A stretch of 64,000 nt of DNA from an uncultured Paracoccus sp. (GCF_947496875.1 NZ_CANMEH010000001.1:124001-188000), one strand, 5' to 3'; counted from the stretch's first letter, positions 9,430 through 18,768 are shown. Program-made: numbers and translations. The notes: generated from the sequence alone by a model not told the origin.

Positions 9430-10389
9430 TCAGGCGGCGAGGCCGCGGCTGCCCATTGCCAGGTATTTCTCGCGCCGGCTGCGGATCAGGTCGGCGGGCT
9501 TGGTGTCCCTGACCTCGTCCAGCATGGCGGCGATCTCGCGCCCGACCTCGGCGACCGCGTCCGGTCCGTCGCGCTGTGCGCCGCCGACCGGTTCGGTGAT
9601 GATCCGGTCGATCACCCCCAGGCGTTTCAGGTCCTGCGCGGTCAGCCGCAGCGCCTCGGCCGCCTCGCGCATCTTGTCGGCGTCCTTCCACAGGATCGAG
9701 GCGCAGCCCTCGGGCGAGATCACCGAGTAGATCGAGTGTTCCAGCATCGCCACGCGGTCCGCGGTCGCCAGCGCCACGGCCCCGCCCGAGCCGCCCTCGC
9801 CGACGATGACGCTGACCAGCGGCACCCCGATCTGCAGGCATTTCTCGGTCGCGCGGGCGATCGCCTCGGACTGGCCGCGTTCCTCGGCGCCCTTGCCGGG
9901 ATAGGCACCGGGCGTGTCGATCAGGGTGATCACCGGCAGCCCGAACCGGTCGGCCATGTCCATCAGGCGGATCGCCTTGCGATACCCCTCGGGGCGGGCC
10001 ATGCCGAAATTGCGGTGGATCCGCGATTTCGTGTCGTTGCCCTTTTCATGCCCGATCACCACCACCGGCTGGTCGTGGAACCGCGCCAGCCCGCCCATCA
10101 CCGCGTGGTCGTCGCCGAACGCCCGATCGCCGGCCAGCGGCGTCCATTCGCTGAACAGCGCGTCGATGTAGTCCTTGCAGTGCGGCCGGTCGGGGTGGCG
10201 CGCGACCAGCGTCTTTCGCCACGGGTCGAGGTTCTTGTAGAGGTCGCGCAGCAGGTCGGCCGCCTTGCGGTCCAGCGCCGTCGCTTCCTTTTCCAGGTCC
10301 ACACCCTCGCCCTTGCGGGCCAAGGCGCGCAGTTCCTCGGCCTTGCCTTCCAGATCGGCGAGCGGCCGTTCGAATTCGAGATAGGTCAT
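9430..10389 (-). CDS. accA: Acetyl-CoA carboxylase carboxyltransferase subunit alpha
   Basis: A 319-residue protein, the normal family length. It pairs with AccD to transfer carboxyl from biotin to acetyl-CoA, the committing step of fatty acid synthesis. Crotonase-fold motifs include [33 protein letters not shown] and [15 protein letters not shown]. The start [10 protein letters not shown] is typical; AAAGG lies 10 nt upstream. It is a single gene, with a 257-bp region downstream (9173-9429) in which I see no gene. Confidence 0.97.
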   Translation of the reverse strand: MTYLEFERPLADLEGKAEELRALARKGEGVDLEKEATALDRKAADLLRDLYKNLDPWRKTLVARHPDRPHCKDYIDALFSEWTPLAGDRAFGDDHAVMGGLARFHDQPVVVIGHEKGNDTKSRIHRNFGMARPEGYRKAIRLMDMADRFGLPVITLIDTPGAYPGKGAEERGQSEAIARATEKCLQIGVPLVSVIVGEGGSGGAVALATADRVAMLEHSIYSVISPEGCASILWKDADKMREAAEALRLTAQDLKRLGVIDRIITEPVGGAQRDGPDAVAEVGREIAAMLDEVRDTKPADLIRSRREKYLAMGSRGLAA

Positions 10390-10463
10390 CGGGCAGTGCC
10401 TTTCGGTCGACGCGGTCTATATGCTGGGCGGGTCCGGCGATTGCAACGCGCCCGCCCCGCCGC

Positions 10464-10910
10464 TCAGCCCGGCGGGTCGTCCCAGCGGGACAGCGCAGCC
10501 TCGTCGGCGTCGGTGGCGGCGACCCAGTCGCGCGGCCCCTCGGGGCCGATGTCGCGTTTCCAGAACGGGGCGCGGGATTTCAGCCAGTCCATCAGGAAGT
10601 CGGCGGCCTCGAACGCGCCGCGCCGGTGCGGGGCCGCGGTCGCCACCATCATGATCGCCTCGCCCACCGCGATCCGGCCATGCCGGTGGACGACCAGCAC
10701 GTCGGTCAGGCCGAAGCGCTGCATCGCGGCGGTCGCATGCGCCTGCAGCGCGCGCTCGGTCATGCCGGGATAATGTTCGATGTCCAGCGCCACGATCCCG
10801 CCATCGCCGCGAACCAGCCCGGTAAAGGTCACCACCGCGCCGGCGCCGCTGCCGAAGCCGTCCAGCAGCGTGGCCGGGTCGAAGGGCTGCGGCTGGACGA
10901 GGACCCGCAT
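10464..10910 (-). CDS. moaE: Molybdopterin synthase catalytic subunit
   Basis: A 148-residue MoaE. Family features are VVTFTGLVRG near residue 30, IEHYPGM, VVHRHGRIAVGE, and the C-terminal active-site stretch FLMDWLKSRAPFWKRD with the catalytic lysines. With MoaD it converts precursor Z (cPMP) to molybdopterin. Its ATG overlaps the moaD stop by one base, so the two are translated together, downstream of pgsA. Confidence 0.95.
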   Translation of the reverse strand: MRVLVQPQPFDPATLLDGFGSGAGAVVTFTGLVRGDGGIVALDIEHYPGMTERALQAHATAAMQRFGLTDVLVVHRHGRIAVGEAIMMVATAAPHRRGAFEAADFLMDWLKSRAPFWKRDIGPEGPRDWVAATDADEAALSRWDDPPG

Positions 10911-11161
10911 CAGCCGCCGGTCATCGGGGGAAAAAATGCGACCTCGCGCGCCCCGGTCAGCGGCGCGTCCAGGTCGGCCAGCTGCTGGTCGATCGCGACG
11001 CGCACCGCGGTCAGGTCGGACAGGGCCGCCGCGTGCCAGTCGTCGCGTCCGGCCAGGTCGGCGGCCAGGTCGCGCACCGTCGCGGCGTCGGTGTCGATGC
11101 GTTCGCGGGGGACGCCCACGCGTTCGCGCAGCCAGGCGAAATACAGCACGTCGAGTGTCAT
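10910..11161 (-). CDS. moaD: Molybdopterin synthase sulfur carrier subunit
   Basis: An 83-residue ubiquitin-fold protein beginning MTLDVLYFAWLRERVG and ending in the Gly-Gly tail that is thiocarboxylated before sulfur transfer to cPMP in the MoaD-MoaE complex. The C-terminal VAFFPPMTGG is diagnostic. It overlaps pgsA by 4 bp (ATGA) and moaE by 1 bp, so pgsA-moaD-moaE forms one coupled transcript. Confidence 0.95.
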   Translation of the reverse strand: MTLDVLYFAWLRERVGVPRERIDTDAATVRDLAADLAGRDDWHAAALSDLTAVRVAIDQQLADLDAPLTGAREVAFFPPMTGG

Positions 11162-11781
11162 GGGCGATCCCTCAGCCACGGGCGGGCCTTGTTGAAATAG
11201 TCCCAGCCGGTGATCGCGGTCAGCAGCGCCGCGACCCAGATCGTCAGCAGCCCCATCTGGGTTGCGAGATCCGACCAGTCGTCCGACCACGGCAGCCGCG
11301 CCTCGCCCACCAGCGGCGGCCGGCCATCCTCGAAATACTCCAGTCCCGTGCCCAGGAACATGAACGAGATCGCGACCATCTGCGCCGTCGTCTTCCACTT
11401 GGCGATCTTGGTGACCTTCAGCTTGCCGGCATCCGCCCCCAGGAATTCGCGCAGGCCGCTGACGAACACCTCGCGGAACAGGATCACGGTCGCGGGCAGG
11501 ATCAGCCACGGGTTCATGCCGGAATAGCCGGTGATCACGACCAGCGCGATCACCACCATCGCCTTGTCCGCGATCGGGTCCATCGCCGCGCCAAAGCGGC
11601 TTTCCTGGCCCCAGCTGCGCGCCAGATACCCGTCGAACCAGTCGGTCACCGCCGCCACCACGAACAGGGTCAGCGCCGCCCAGTCGGCGAAGGGCCGGCT
11701 GAAATACAGGAACATCAACGGCACACCCGGCGCGGCGATCAGGCGCAGCAGCGTCAGGATGTTGGGCAGGGTCCATTTCAT
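11158..11781 (-). CDS. pgsA: CDP-diacylglycerol--glycerol-3-phosphate 3-phosphatidyltransferase
   Basis: A 207-residue integral membrane enzyme that makes phosphatidylglycerol phosphate, a precursor of PG and cardiolipin. The CDP-alcohol phosphotransferase motif is complete: DGYLARSWG followed by GAAMDPIADK. It begins MKWTLPNILTLLRLIAAP, the typical first helix, with further hydrophobic segments to the end. It is the first gene of pgsA-moaD-moaE with a 4-bp overlap; lipid and molybdenum cofactor functions have no evident link. Confidence 0.96.
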   Translation of the reverse strand: MKWTLPNILTLLRLIAAPGVPLMFLYFSRPFADWAALTLFVVAAVTDWFDGYLARSWGQESRFGAAMDPIADKAMVVIALVVITGYSGMNPWLILPATVILFREVFVSGLREFLGADAGKLKVTKIAKWKTTAQMVAISFMFLGTGLEYFEDGRPPLVGEARLPWSDDWSDLATQMGLLTIWVAALLTAITGWDYFNKARPWLRDRP

Positions 11782-11884
11782 GGCGGCAAGCTATCCCCGG
11801 GGGCGCGCAAGGAAAAGGGGAACCGGGACACGCGGCGGTCACGTTCGCCGGACGGCAGGCCCGTGCGGCGCCGCGCGACCCGCC

Positions 11885-13108
11885 TCAATCCGACCCGAAC
11901 AGCCCCTTCAGCCCCCGGGTGACCAGGTTACCGACCTTGGGCCGGGGCTGGGTGAGGAAGGGCAGGGGGCGGCACACCTCCATCGCGGCGACGCCGACGC
12001 GGGCGGTCAGGGCCCCATTCACGATTCCCTCGCCGAAGCGGCGGCTGACTTTGGCCAGCACCCCGCCGCCCGCGACGGTCTGGATCAGGTCGTCGCCGGC
12101 CGCCACCGCGCCGGTCGCGACCAGATGCGCGATCACGGTGCGGGCCAGCCGCCAGCCACCGACCGCGCCCGCGCGCCCGCCATAGATTTCCGCCATCCGC
12201 CGGATCATCCGCAGATTCGCCGCCATCGCCGCGGCCACATCGGCCAGCGCCAGCGGGATCAGCGCCGTGGCGGCGGCCACGGTTCGGGCCGCGGCCTCGA
12301 TCTCGCGCCGGGCCTGCTGGTCCAGCGGGGCCAGCAGCTCGGCCTCGGCCATGCCCAGCAGGGTCGCCGCGTCGAACACCTCGCCGCGCCGTTCGGCCAG
12401 GCGCTGCCGCGCCCAGGCAAGCTCCGGCCGCCGGGCATAGAGCGCGTCGAGCCGGTCGACGGTCGCCCGGGCGCCGGCCAGATCGCCCCGGGCCAGCGCG
12501 GCGCCGGCATCGCGGTGGATCGCGTCGATCCGGGCGAACCGCGCCCAGGCCGCGTATTCCCGCACGCCCACCGCCAGCGCAGCCAGGGTGAAGGCGGCGA
12601 ACAGCGCGATGCCGACCCAGCCCAGCACCGGATAACGGGCCATTAGGTCGTCGAAGAACCGCAGTGCCGCCATCGCCAGCAGGAAGCTCAGCAGCGCGAC
12701 CGCCGAATTGACGAAGAACCGGGTCACCGGGGACGGGCCGCCGCCGACGATCCGGGTCACCATCTCCATCGTGCGGGGGCGCGGCAGGGGCGCAGCGTGG
12801 CCGTCGTCGATCGGCGGCGCGTCGGCGGGGGACGGTGGCGCGGTGGCGCCGCGCGGGGGCCGGGCGTCGCGTCCGTCACCCCCGCCCGCCGCGCCGGCGC
12901 GCGGGGCGGCGTGGCCCGGCTGCGGCGGCGCATCACCTGCCCGCAGCGTCGGCCCCGACCCGCGGGTGGGCCGGGGCGAACCGGAGGTCGCGGAGGCCGG
13001 CCGCGCCGCGCCCTCGCTTCCCGGGTCGGCCGGCCCGTAGTCGATCAGCACCGGCCGCCGCCGCGGCGGCGGGGTGGTGCCGGGGTCGCGCGGCCCGTTC
13101 TCAGCCAT
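11885..13108 (-). CDS. ycjF: YcjF-like DUF697/TIGR01620 membrane protein
   Basis: A 407-residue protein. The first 120 residues are a low-complexity Pro/Arg/Ala-rich cytoplasmic region, followed by two hydrophobic helices (FVNSAVALLSFLLAMAALRF and LGWVGIALFAAFTLAALAVG). The C-terminal DUF697-like domain includes ALIPLALADVAAAMAANLRM. In E. coli YcjF follows YcjX and both are linked to the phage-shock (psp) response. The same gene order is seen here, 45 bp apart. The start MAENGPRDPG is preferred to one four codons upstream because GGAG is spaced for it. Biochemical function is unknown. Confidence 0.82.
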   Translation of the reverse strand: MAENGPRDPGTTPPPRRRPVLIDYGPADPGSEGAARPASATSGSPRPTRGSGPTLRAGDAPPQPGHAAPRAGAAGGGDGRDARPPRGATAPPSPADAPPIDDGHAAPLPRPRTMEMVTRIVGGGPSPVTRFFVNSAVALLSFLLAMAALRFFDDLMARYPVLGWVGIALFAAFTLAALAVGVREYAAWARFARIDAIHRDAGAALARGDLAGARATVDRLDALYARRPELAWARQRLAERRGEVFDAATLLGMAEAELLAPLDQQARREIEAAARTVAAATALIPLALADVAAAMAANLRMIRRMAEIYGGRAGAVGGWRLARTVIAHLVATGAVAAGDDLIQTVAGGGVLAKVSRRFGEGIVNGALTARVGVAAMEVCRPLPFLTQPRPKVGNLVTRGLKGLFGSD

Positions 13109-13153
13109 GGGACACTCCATCCGATCCGGCGCCGCCCGGGACCGCGGCGCGCA

Positions 13154-14539
13154 TCACAGCCGGTCCCCGAACAGGAACTCGGCGGCCCGGTCCAGCCGGA
13201 TATGCGGCGGCCCGTCGCCGGTGCGCAGGGTGGCCGGCGCCGGGGCAAAGTTCATGATCGCATAGTCGGCATCCAGCCATTGCGTCGCCCCCGCGCGTGC
13301 CGGGGCCAGCAGGTCGGCGGGGTTGTCCGGCAGCTCGCCCGGATAGAAGGCCGCCTGGCGGCCATCCATCAGCGTGCCGCGCACCGCGGGCAGGTCCTGC
13401 CCGTCCTGGTGGATCATTTCCTCGGTCGTGGTGCGCAGGGCGGCGATCGCCATCGCATCGGTCCGGGCGCCTTGGAAATCGGCGCGGTCGCGGGCCTCGC
13501 GCAGCATCGCGGTCAGGATGTTGGTCAGCCGCTGGTGCTGGACGTGGTGCAGGTGGTCGGCCTTGGTGGCGGCGAACAGGATGCGTTCGACCCGGCGGGT
13601 GCCCAGCAGTTGCGCCAGCCATCCGGCCCGACCGGGGCGGAACGCCGACAGGATGTCGGCCATCGCCCGGCGGGTATCCTCGACCGCGCGGGGTCCGGCG
13701 TGGATCGCGCCCAGCACGTCGGTCAGCACCACCTGCCGGTCGATGCGGGCGAAATGGTCGCGGAAGAACGGCTTGACGACCCGCGACTTGTACGCGTCGA
13801 AGCGGCGCTGGAACTCGCGCGCGATCGGCCCCGGGCGGCCGCCGGGGGCCGGTGGCAGCGGCGCAAATGTCAGCGCCGGCGAGCCGTCCAGTTCCCCCGG
13901 CAGCAGGAACCGGCCCGGGGTGCAGTCGGAAAAGCCCGCGTCGCGCGCCGCGTGCAGATAGGCGGTATAGGCGGCCGCCAGCCGCTGCGCCGTCGGCTCG
14001 TCGAACCCCGCGCGGGCGTCCACGGATGACGCGGCGGCCAGGTAGGCGGCGGCGCCGGGGCGGTCCTGCATCCGGTCCAGCACCTCGGCCGACCAGGCGG
14101 CAAAGCTCTTGTCCATCAGCCGCAGGTCCAGCAGCCATTCGCCGGGATAGTCGACGATATCGAGATGCACGGTGCGGATACCCCGCAGCCCGCCGAACAT
14201 GCCGCGGGGCTGCACCCGCAGCGACAGCCGCAGCTGGCTGACATGGCGGGTGCCCTCGGGCCAGTGCGGGTCGGGGCCGGTCAGCGCCGCCAGATGCCGT
14301 TCGAAGTCGAAGCGCGGCACCGTGTCGTCGGGCTGAGGCTGCAGCCAGGCGGCCTTCAGCGTGCCGTCGGCGGCGGCCCGCAGCGCCGGCATCCGGCCGC
14401 GGTCCAGCAGGTTCGCCACCATGGAGGTGATGAACACCGTCTTGCCCGCCCGGCTCAGCCCCGTGACGCCCAGCCGGATCACCGGATCGCCCAGACCCAG
14501 CCCCCGCATCAGCCCTTCGGCAGTATCACTCAGACCCAT
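13154..14539 (-). CDS. ycjX: YcjX-like GTP-binding protein (DUF463)
   Basis: A 461-residue predicted P-loop GTPase. Walker A is GLSRAGKT at residues 27-34 (consensus GxxxxGKT); later conserved stretches are DIVDYPGEWLLDL and LFAATKADHLHH, which supplies the TKAD base-specificity motif. YcjX belongs to a stress-linked family, co-located with psp genes in E. coli, and is probably cytoplasmic or membrane-associated with YcjF. The start MGLSDTAEGL at 14539 is used; a longer in-frame ORF to 14641 lacks family similarity. It is divergent from hrpB. Confidence 0.88.
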   Translation of the reverse strand: MGLSDTAEGLMRGLGLGDPVIRLGVTGLSRAGKTVFITSMVANLLDRGRMPALRAAADGTLKAAWLQPQPDDTVPRFDFERHLAALTGPDPHWPEGTRHVSQLRLSLRVQPRGMFGGLRGIRTVHLDIVDYPGEWLLDLRLMDKSFAAWSAEVLDRMQDRPGAAAYLAAASSVDARAGFDEPTAQRLAAAYTAYLHAARDAGFSDCTPGRFLLPGELDGSPALTFAPLPPAPGGRPGPIAREFQRRFDAYKSRVVKPFFRDHFARIDRQVVLTDVLGAIHAGPRAVEDTRRAMADILSAFRPGRAGWLAQLLGTRRVERILFAATKADHLHHVQHQRLTNILTAMLREARDRADFQGARTDAMAIAALRTTTEEMIHQDGQDLPAVRGTLMDGRQAAFYPGELPDNPADLLAPARAGATQWLDADYAIMNFAPAPATLRTGDGPPHIRLDRAAEFLFGDRL

Positions 14540-14650
14540 GCGTATCCCGGCCCCTCTGGAACGGCCCGCAACATAGGTCGGCCGCGACGGGATGTGTAGG
14601 GCGCGCCGGCCCGGCTGGCATCGGGGCGCGTTTCGCGGCACACCGGCGCC

Positions 14651-17140
14651 ATGCCCGCCCCCCCCGCATCATACGCTTCGCCCAGTGACGGCTCGCCCCG
14701 CCTGCCGATCGAGGACGCGCTGCCGGAGCTGCGCCGGGCGCTGGCCGCGCAGGGCCGGGCGGTGCTGGTCGCACCGCCCGGCGCCGGCAAGACGACGCGG
14801 GTGCCGCTGGCGCTGCTGGACCGGATCGCCGGGCGCATCCTGATGCTGGAACCGCGGCGGCTGGCGGCGCGGGCCGCCGCCGAACGGATGGCGGCGACGC
14901 TGGGCGAGCGGCCGGGCGACACCGTCGGTTATCGCATCCGCGGCGAGGCGGTGCCCGGCGCCCGGATCGAGGTCGTGACCGAGGGCATCCTGACCCGGAT
15001 GATCCAGTCGCAGCCCGATCTGCCCGGCGTGGGCTGCGTGATCTTCGACGAATTCCACGAGCGCAGCCTGAACGCGGATCTGGGGCTGGCGCTGGTCTGG
15101 GAGGCGCGCGCCGCGTTGCGCCCCGATCTGGCACTGCTGGTCATGTCGGCGACGCTGGACGCGGCCCCGGTCGCGGCGCTGCTGGACGACGCGCCGGTGG
15201 TGCGATCCGACGGGCAGGCCTTTCCGGTTGAGACCCGCTGGCTCGACCGTCCGCTGGCTGCAGGGGCGCGCCTGATCGCCGAGGCCGCGCGCCTGATCGC
15301 ACGGGCCGCGGCCGAGACGCGCGCGGACCCCGGCGGCACGATCCTGGCGTTCCTGCCGGGCGAGGGCGAGATCCGCCGCGTCGCCGCGCTGCTGGCGGCC
15401 GAGCCCGGGCTGGAGGCCGAGATCGCCCCGCTGTTCGGGGCGATGGACCTGCGCGCCCAGCGGGCGGCGCTGGCCCCCCCGGGCGCGACGCGGCGGATCG
15501 TGCTGGCAACCTCGATTGCCGAAACCTCGCTGACCATCCCGGGCGTTCGGGTGGTGGTGGATGCCGGTCGCGCCCGGCGGTCGCGGTTCGATCCGGGGTC
15601 CGGGATGACCCGGCTGGTCACCGAGCGGGTCAGCCGGGCCGAGGCCGACCAGCGCCGCGGCCGCGCCGGGCGGGTGGCGCCGGGCATGTGCTACCGCATG
15701 TGGGCGCGGGCCGAGGAGGGCGCCCTGCCGGAATTCGCGCCGCCCGAGATCGCGACCGCGGACCTGACCGGACTGGCCCTGGAACTCGCCGCCTGGGGGA
15801 CCGCCGACGGGACCGGGCTGGCGTTCCTGACCCCGCCGCCCGCCGCCCCGCTGGCCGAGGCGCGGGCGCTGCTGGCCGGGCTGGGGGCGCTGGACGACCC
15901 CGGGCCGGAGGGGCGGATCACCAACCATGGGCGCGCCCTGGCGGCGCTGCCGCTGCATCCGCGGCTGGGCCACATGTTGCTGACCGCCGGGCGGGGCGCG
16001 GCCGAGCTGGCGGCGCTGCTGGCCGATCGCGACCCGCTGCGCGGCGCGCCGGCCGATCTGGCGCTGCGGCTGCAGGCGCTGGCCGATCCGCGGGGCTTTG
16101 CGGCCCGGCATCCGTGGGACCTGCAGCCGGCAGCCATCGACCGGATTCGGGCCGAAGCCGCGCGGTTGCGCCGGATGGCGCCGGCGGCCCGTGCCGGTGC
16201 GCCGCTGTCCGTGGGGGGGATGGCCTCGCTCGCCTATCCCGACCGGATCGGCAGGCGGCGCCCGGGGACCGCGCCGCGCCATGTCCTGTCTGGCGGCCGG
16301 GGCGCGGTGATGGCGGAGGACGATCCGCTGGCGGCGGTGCCGCTGATCGTCGCCACCGACCTGGACGGAGACGCGCGCGAGGCGCGAATCCGCATGGCCG
16401 CGCCGCTGGATGAGACCGAGTTGCGGGCGCTGCACGGCGGCCGGATCGTCACCGAACAGCGGGTCGAATGGTCGCGCCGGGACGGTCGGGTGGTGGCCCG
16501 CGCCCAGGAACGGCTGGGCGCCTTGGTGCTGGCCGAGCGGGCGCTGGAGGACGTCGATCCGGGGCTGCTGGCGCGGGCGGCGGTCGAGGGGCTGCGCGAC
16601 CTAGGGTTGCCGTGGACGGCGGCGGCGCGGCGGCTGCGGGCGCGCATGGCGCTGGTCGAGGGTTTGGGGCCGGTGGACGACGCGGCGCTGCTGGACGATC
16701 CGGGCTGGCTGCTGCCCTATCTCGGCGGGGCGCGCAGCGCCGCCGAGCTGAAGGCGCTGGACCTGGTGCCGGCGCTGCTGGCGCGGATCGGCTGGGACGG
16801 GCAGCAGCGCCTGGACCGCGTCGCACCGTCGCATTTCACCACCCCGCTGGGGCGCCGCGTGCCGATCGACTATGACGCCGAGGTGCCGACGATCTCGGCG
16901 CGCCTGCAGGAATTCCTGGGGGTCACGCAGCACCCGCAGGCGGGCGGACGGGCGCTGCGGGTGACGCTGCTGTCGCCGGCGTCACGGCCGATCGCGGTGA
17001 CCACCGACCTGCCGGGATTCTGGGCCGGCGCCTATCCCGAGGTGCGCAAGGAGATGCGCGGCCGCTATCCCCGCCATGTCTGGCCCGAGGACCCGACGGC
17101 CGCTGATCCGACCCTGCGCGCCAAGCCGCGGGGGACCTGA
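14651..17140 (+). CDS. hrpB: ATP-dependent RNA helicase HrpB
   Basis: An 829-residue DEAH-type helicase. N-terminal RecA domain: PPGAGKTTRVPLALL (motif I, about residues 38-52), IFDEFHERSLN (motif II, DEFH instead of DEAH as in HrpB) and VMSATLDAAPV (motif III). Second RecA domain: ATSIAETSLTIPGVRVVVDA and the arginine-finger motif QRRGRAGR. The HrpB C-terminal domain ends with YPEVRKEMRGRYPRHVWPED. Its physiological substrate is poorly known. It is a single plus-strand gene divergent from ycjX. Confidence 0.96.
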   Translation: MPAPPASYASPSDGSPRLPIEDALPELRRALAAQGRAVLVAPPGAGKTTRVPLALLDRIAGRILMLEPRRLAARAAAERMAATLGERPGDTVGYRIRGEAVPGARIEVVTEGILTRMIQSQPDLPGVGCVIFDEFHERSLNADLGLALVWEARAALRPDLALLVMSATLDAAPVAALLDDAPVVRSDGQAFPVETRWLDRPLAAGARLIAEAARLIARAAAETRADPGGTILAFLPGEGEIRRVAALLAAEPGLEAEIAPLFGAMDLRAQRAALAPPGATRRIVLATSIAETSLTIPGVRVVVDAGRARRSRFDPGSGMTRLVTERVSRAEADQRRGRAGRVAPGMCYRMWARAEEGALPEFAPPEIATADLTGLALELAAWGTADGTGLAFLTPPPAAPLAEARALLAGLGALDDPGPEGRITNHGRALAALPLHPRLGHMLLTAGRGAAELAALLADRDPLRGAPADLALRLQALADPRGFAARHPWDLQPAAIDRIRAEAARLRRMAPAARAGAPLSVGGMASLAYPDRIGRRRPGTAPRHVLSGGRGAVMAEDDPLAAVPLIVATDLDGDAREARIRMAAPLDETELRALHGGRIVTEQRVEWSRRDGRVVARAQERLGALVLAERALEDVDPGLLARAAVEGLRDLGLPWTAAARRLRARMALVEGLGPVDDAALLDDPGWLLPYLGGARSAAELKALDLVPALLARIGWDGQQRLDRVAPSHFTTPLGRRVPIDYDAEVPTISARLQEFLGVTQHPQAGGRALRVTLLSPASRPIAVTTDLPGFWAGAYPEVRKEMRGRYPRHVWPEDPTAADPTLRAKPRGT

Positions 17141-17156
17141 AATCAGCGTGCAGGAT

Positions 17157-17196
17157 CATGCGACGTTCACGCATGGTTCATGCAGTTTTCATGCAT
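17157..17196. repeat. CATGC repeat cluster downstream of hrpB
   Basis: An inverted repeat CATGCG (17157-17162) / CGCATG (17170-17175) is followed by two direct copies of TTCATGCA. The pentamer CATGC or its complement thus recurs four times in about 40 bp. There is no T-run, so a simple terminator is unlikely. It could be a protein site or a weak transcript-end structure. Confidence 0.4.
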
Positions 17197-17316
17197 TGTT
17201 CCGGGCCGCGAACGGGATTGGCCAAGGGCATGCCGCGCCAGCCGCCGTCTGAAGACAGGGGCTGTCCGCAAACCTTATCGTCCGCTTTGCGGGACACAGC
17301 TGCGGTGGCTGGAAAG

Positions 17317-17895
17317 TCATGGCCGATGCCCGCGCTCTCCGTCCTGGATCTTTCGGAGGACACGGCAGGGGTTGCCCGCGGCAAGCACGCCGGCCGGAAT
17401 GTCGCGGGTGACGACACTGCCCGCCCCGATCACGGCGCCCGCGCCGATGCTGACGCCCGGCAGGATGAGGGCGCCCGCCCCGACCCACACGTCGGGTCCG
17501 ATCGTGATCGGCTGGCCATACTCTTCCTTGCGGCGCAGCCCGGCATCCAGCGGGTGCATCGGGGTCAGGATCTGCACGCCGGGCCCGAACATGCTGTAAT
17601 CACCGATGGTGACCCTGCAGACGTCCAGCACCACGCAGTTGAAGTTGAAGAAGACGCGTTCGCCCAGCTCGATGTTGCTGCCGTAATCGCAATGGAAGGG
17701 TGGCTGCATCCAGACCGATTCGCCGCCTTTGCCGAAAAGGGCGATGCACAGATGCCGGCGAAGATCCTCTTCCGCGTCAGGGGAGGCGTTGAGCTGCTGG
17801 CAAAGATCCCTGGCCCGGCGTCTCTCGGCGACGAGAGCGGGATCGAGGGCGTTGTACAGGTCGCCGGCCAGCATCTTCTGTTTCGCCGTCTTCAT
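17317..17895 (-). CDS. Sugar O-acetyltransferase (maltose/galactoside acetyltransferase family)
   Basis: A 192-residue left-handed beta-helix acetyltransferase of the Maa/LacA type. It starts MKTAKQKMLAGDLYNALDP (maltose acetyltransferase N-terminal domain), has FHCDYGSNIELGERVFFNFN, and carries hexapeptide repeats ending in IGAGSVVTRDIPAGVLAAGNPCRV. The catalytic histidine is in LTPMHPLDAGLR. It would transfer acetyl from acetyl-CoA to a sugar hydroxyl; the acceptor is unknown. It stands alone on the minus strand with a weak GGGG ribosome site. Confidence 0.93.
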   Translation of the reverse strand: MKTAKQKMLAGDLYNALDPALVAERRRARDLCQQLNASPDAEEDLRRHLCIALFGKGGESVWMQPPFHCDYGSNIELGERVFFNFNCVVLDVCRVTIGDYSMFGPGVQILTPMHPLDAGLRRKEEYGQPITIGPDVWVGAGALILPGVSIGAGAVIGAGSVVTRDIPAGVLAAGNPCRVLRKIQDGERGHRP

Positions 17896-18016
17896 CGGCC
17901 CCGCTCGTCACGACATTCACTGAGTCGATGGTCAGATAGGCATGGATGCGGATCGGTGACATGGTGAGCCGGGCGATGAGAAGGACCGGAGCGAAGACCG
18001 ATGCCGCACGGCTCCC

Positions 18017-18046
18017 AAAAGAAAAGGCGCCGCGATTGCGGCGCCT
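18017..18046 (-). terminator. Intrinsic terminator of the outer-membrane protein gene
   Basis: A perfect 9-bp stem AGGCGCCGC (18025-18033) / GCGGCGCCT (18038-18046) with a 4-nt loop. On the minus strand it is followed directly by TTTTCTTTT. It lies 24 bp beyond the stop codon of the outer-membrane protein gene and is a textbook rho-independent terminator. Confidence 0.85.
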
Positions 18047-18069
18047 GATCGGGATCGGGGCGGGCCGGA

Positions 18070-18738
18070 TCAGAACCGGAAGGAGGCGTTCACGCTGATG
18101 GTGCCGAAATCCCAGTCGACCTCGTCGTCCAGCCCGTCGGCATCGACATCCTGATCCACCTCGAAGCTGCTGTTCATCCATTCGAGGCCGACCATGAAGC
18201 GCGGGGTCGCCATGAACTTGGCGCCCAGGCCATAGGCGAACCCGGTCTCGGTGGCGTCGCCCGAGGGCGAGTCGATTTCGGCGCGGGCCAGGCCGATCGC
18301 GGCATAGGGCAGCCACCTGCCGGCGTCATAGCCGGCCAGCAGCTTGCCGCGCAGCAGGTTGCCATCGACCTCGCCGAGTTCGTCGTCCAGGTCGAGCCCG
18401 TCGAACTCGAAATCGTCGAGCCTGTCATAGGACAGTTCCGCGCCGCCGACGAAGCGACCGTAATCGCGCAGGTAGCCGGCGTGCACACCATAGTTGCGCG
18501 CGTCGACGTCAATGTCGGACGGGACGAAGCCGGCCGGATAGTCGATCTCGCCGTCGGTCTTGCCGCCCTGCAGGCCGGCGTAGAAGCCGGTCCAGTCATT
18601 GCCGTATGACGCGACCGGCGCGACATCCAGCGGCGATTCGATCACCGGGGTTTCGACCACGGGCGCGGCGTAACCGCCGGCCGAGGCCGCAGCGGCGCTG
18701 ACGGCGACGAGACCGGCGGCCAGAGACATCTTGAACAT
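18070..18738 (-). CDS. Outer-membrane beta-barrel protein (OmpA/Omp31-like)
   Basis: A 222-residue protein. A signal peptide (MFKMSLAAGLVAVSAAAASA) is followed by a proline-rich linker, then WTGFYAGLQGG, the hallmark of the Omp25/31 eight-stranded barrel family. Alternating strands follow, ending in the terminal phenylalanine (VNASFRF) needed for BAM insertion. Loops are unusually acidic (DGLDLDDELGEVDG; DQDVDADGLDDEVDWD) and may bind divalent cations. The GAGGGTG ribosome site precedes the ATG. The gene has its own promoter-like sequence and terminator, so it is monocistronic. Confidence 0.88.
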   Translation of the reverse strand: MFKMSLAAGLVAVSAAAASAGGYAAPVVETPVIESPLDVAPVASYGNDWTGFYAGLQGGKTDGEIDYPAGFVPSDIDVDARNYGVHAGYLRDYGRFVGGAELSYDRLDDFEFDGLDLDDELGEVDGNLLRGKLLAGYDAGRWLPYAAIGLARAEIDSPSGDATETGFAYGLGAKFMATPRFMVGLEWMNSSFEVDQDVDADGLDDEVDWDFGTISVNASFRF

Positions 18739-18768
18739 GACACCCTCGCAAAAGCTGTTGATGGGGTG

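Noticed and set aside
14669..16435. 588-codon minus-strand ORF within hrpB
   Set aside because: Antisense shadow of a gene with full helicase motifs; composition dominated by Arg, Gln and Pro.
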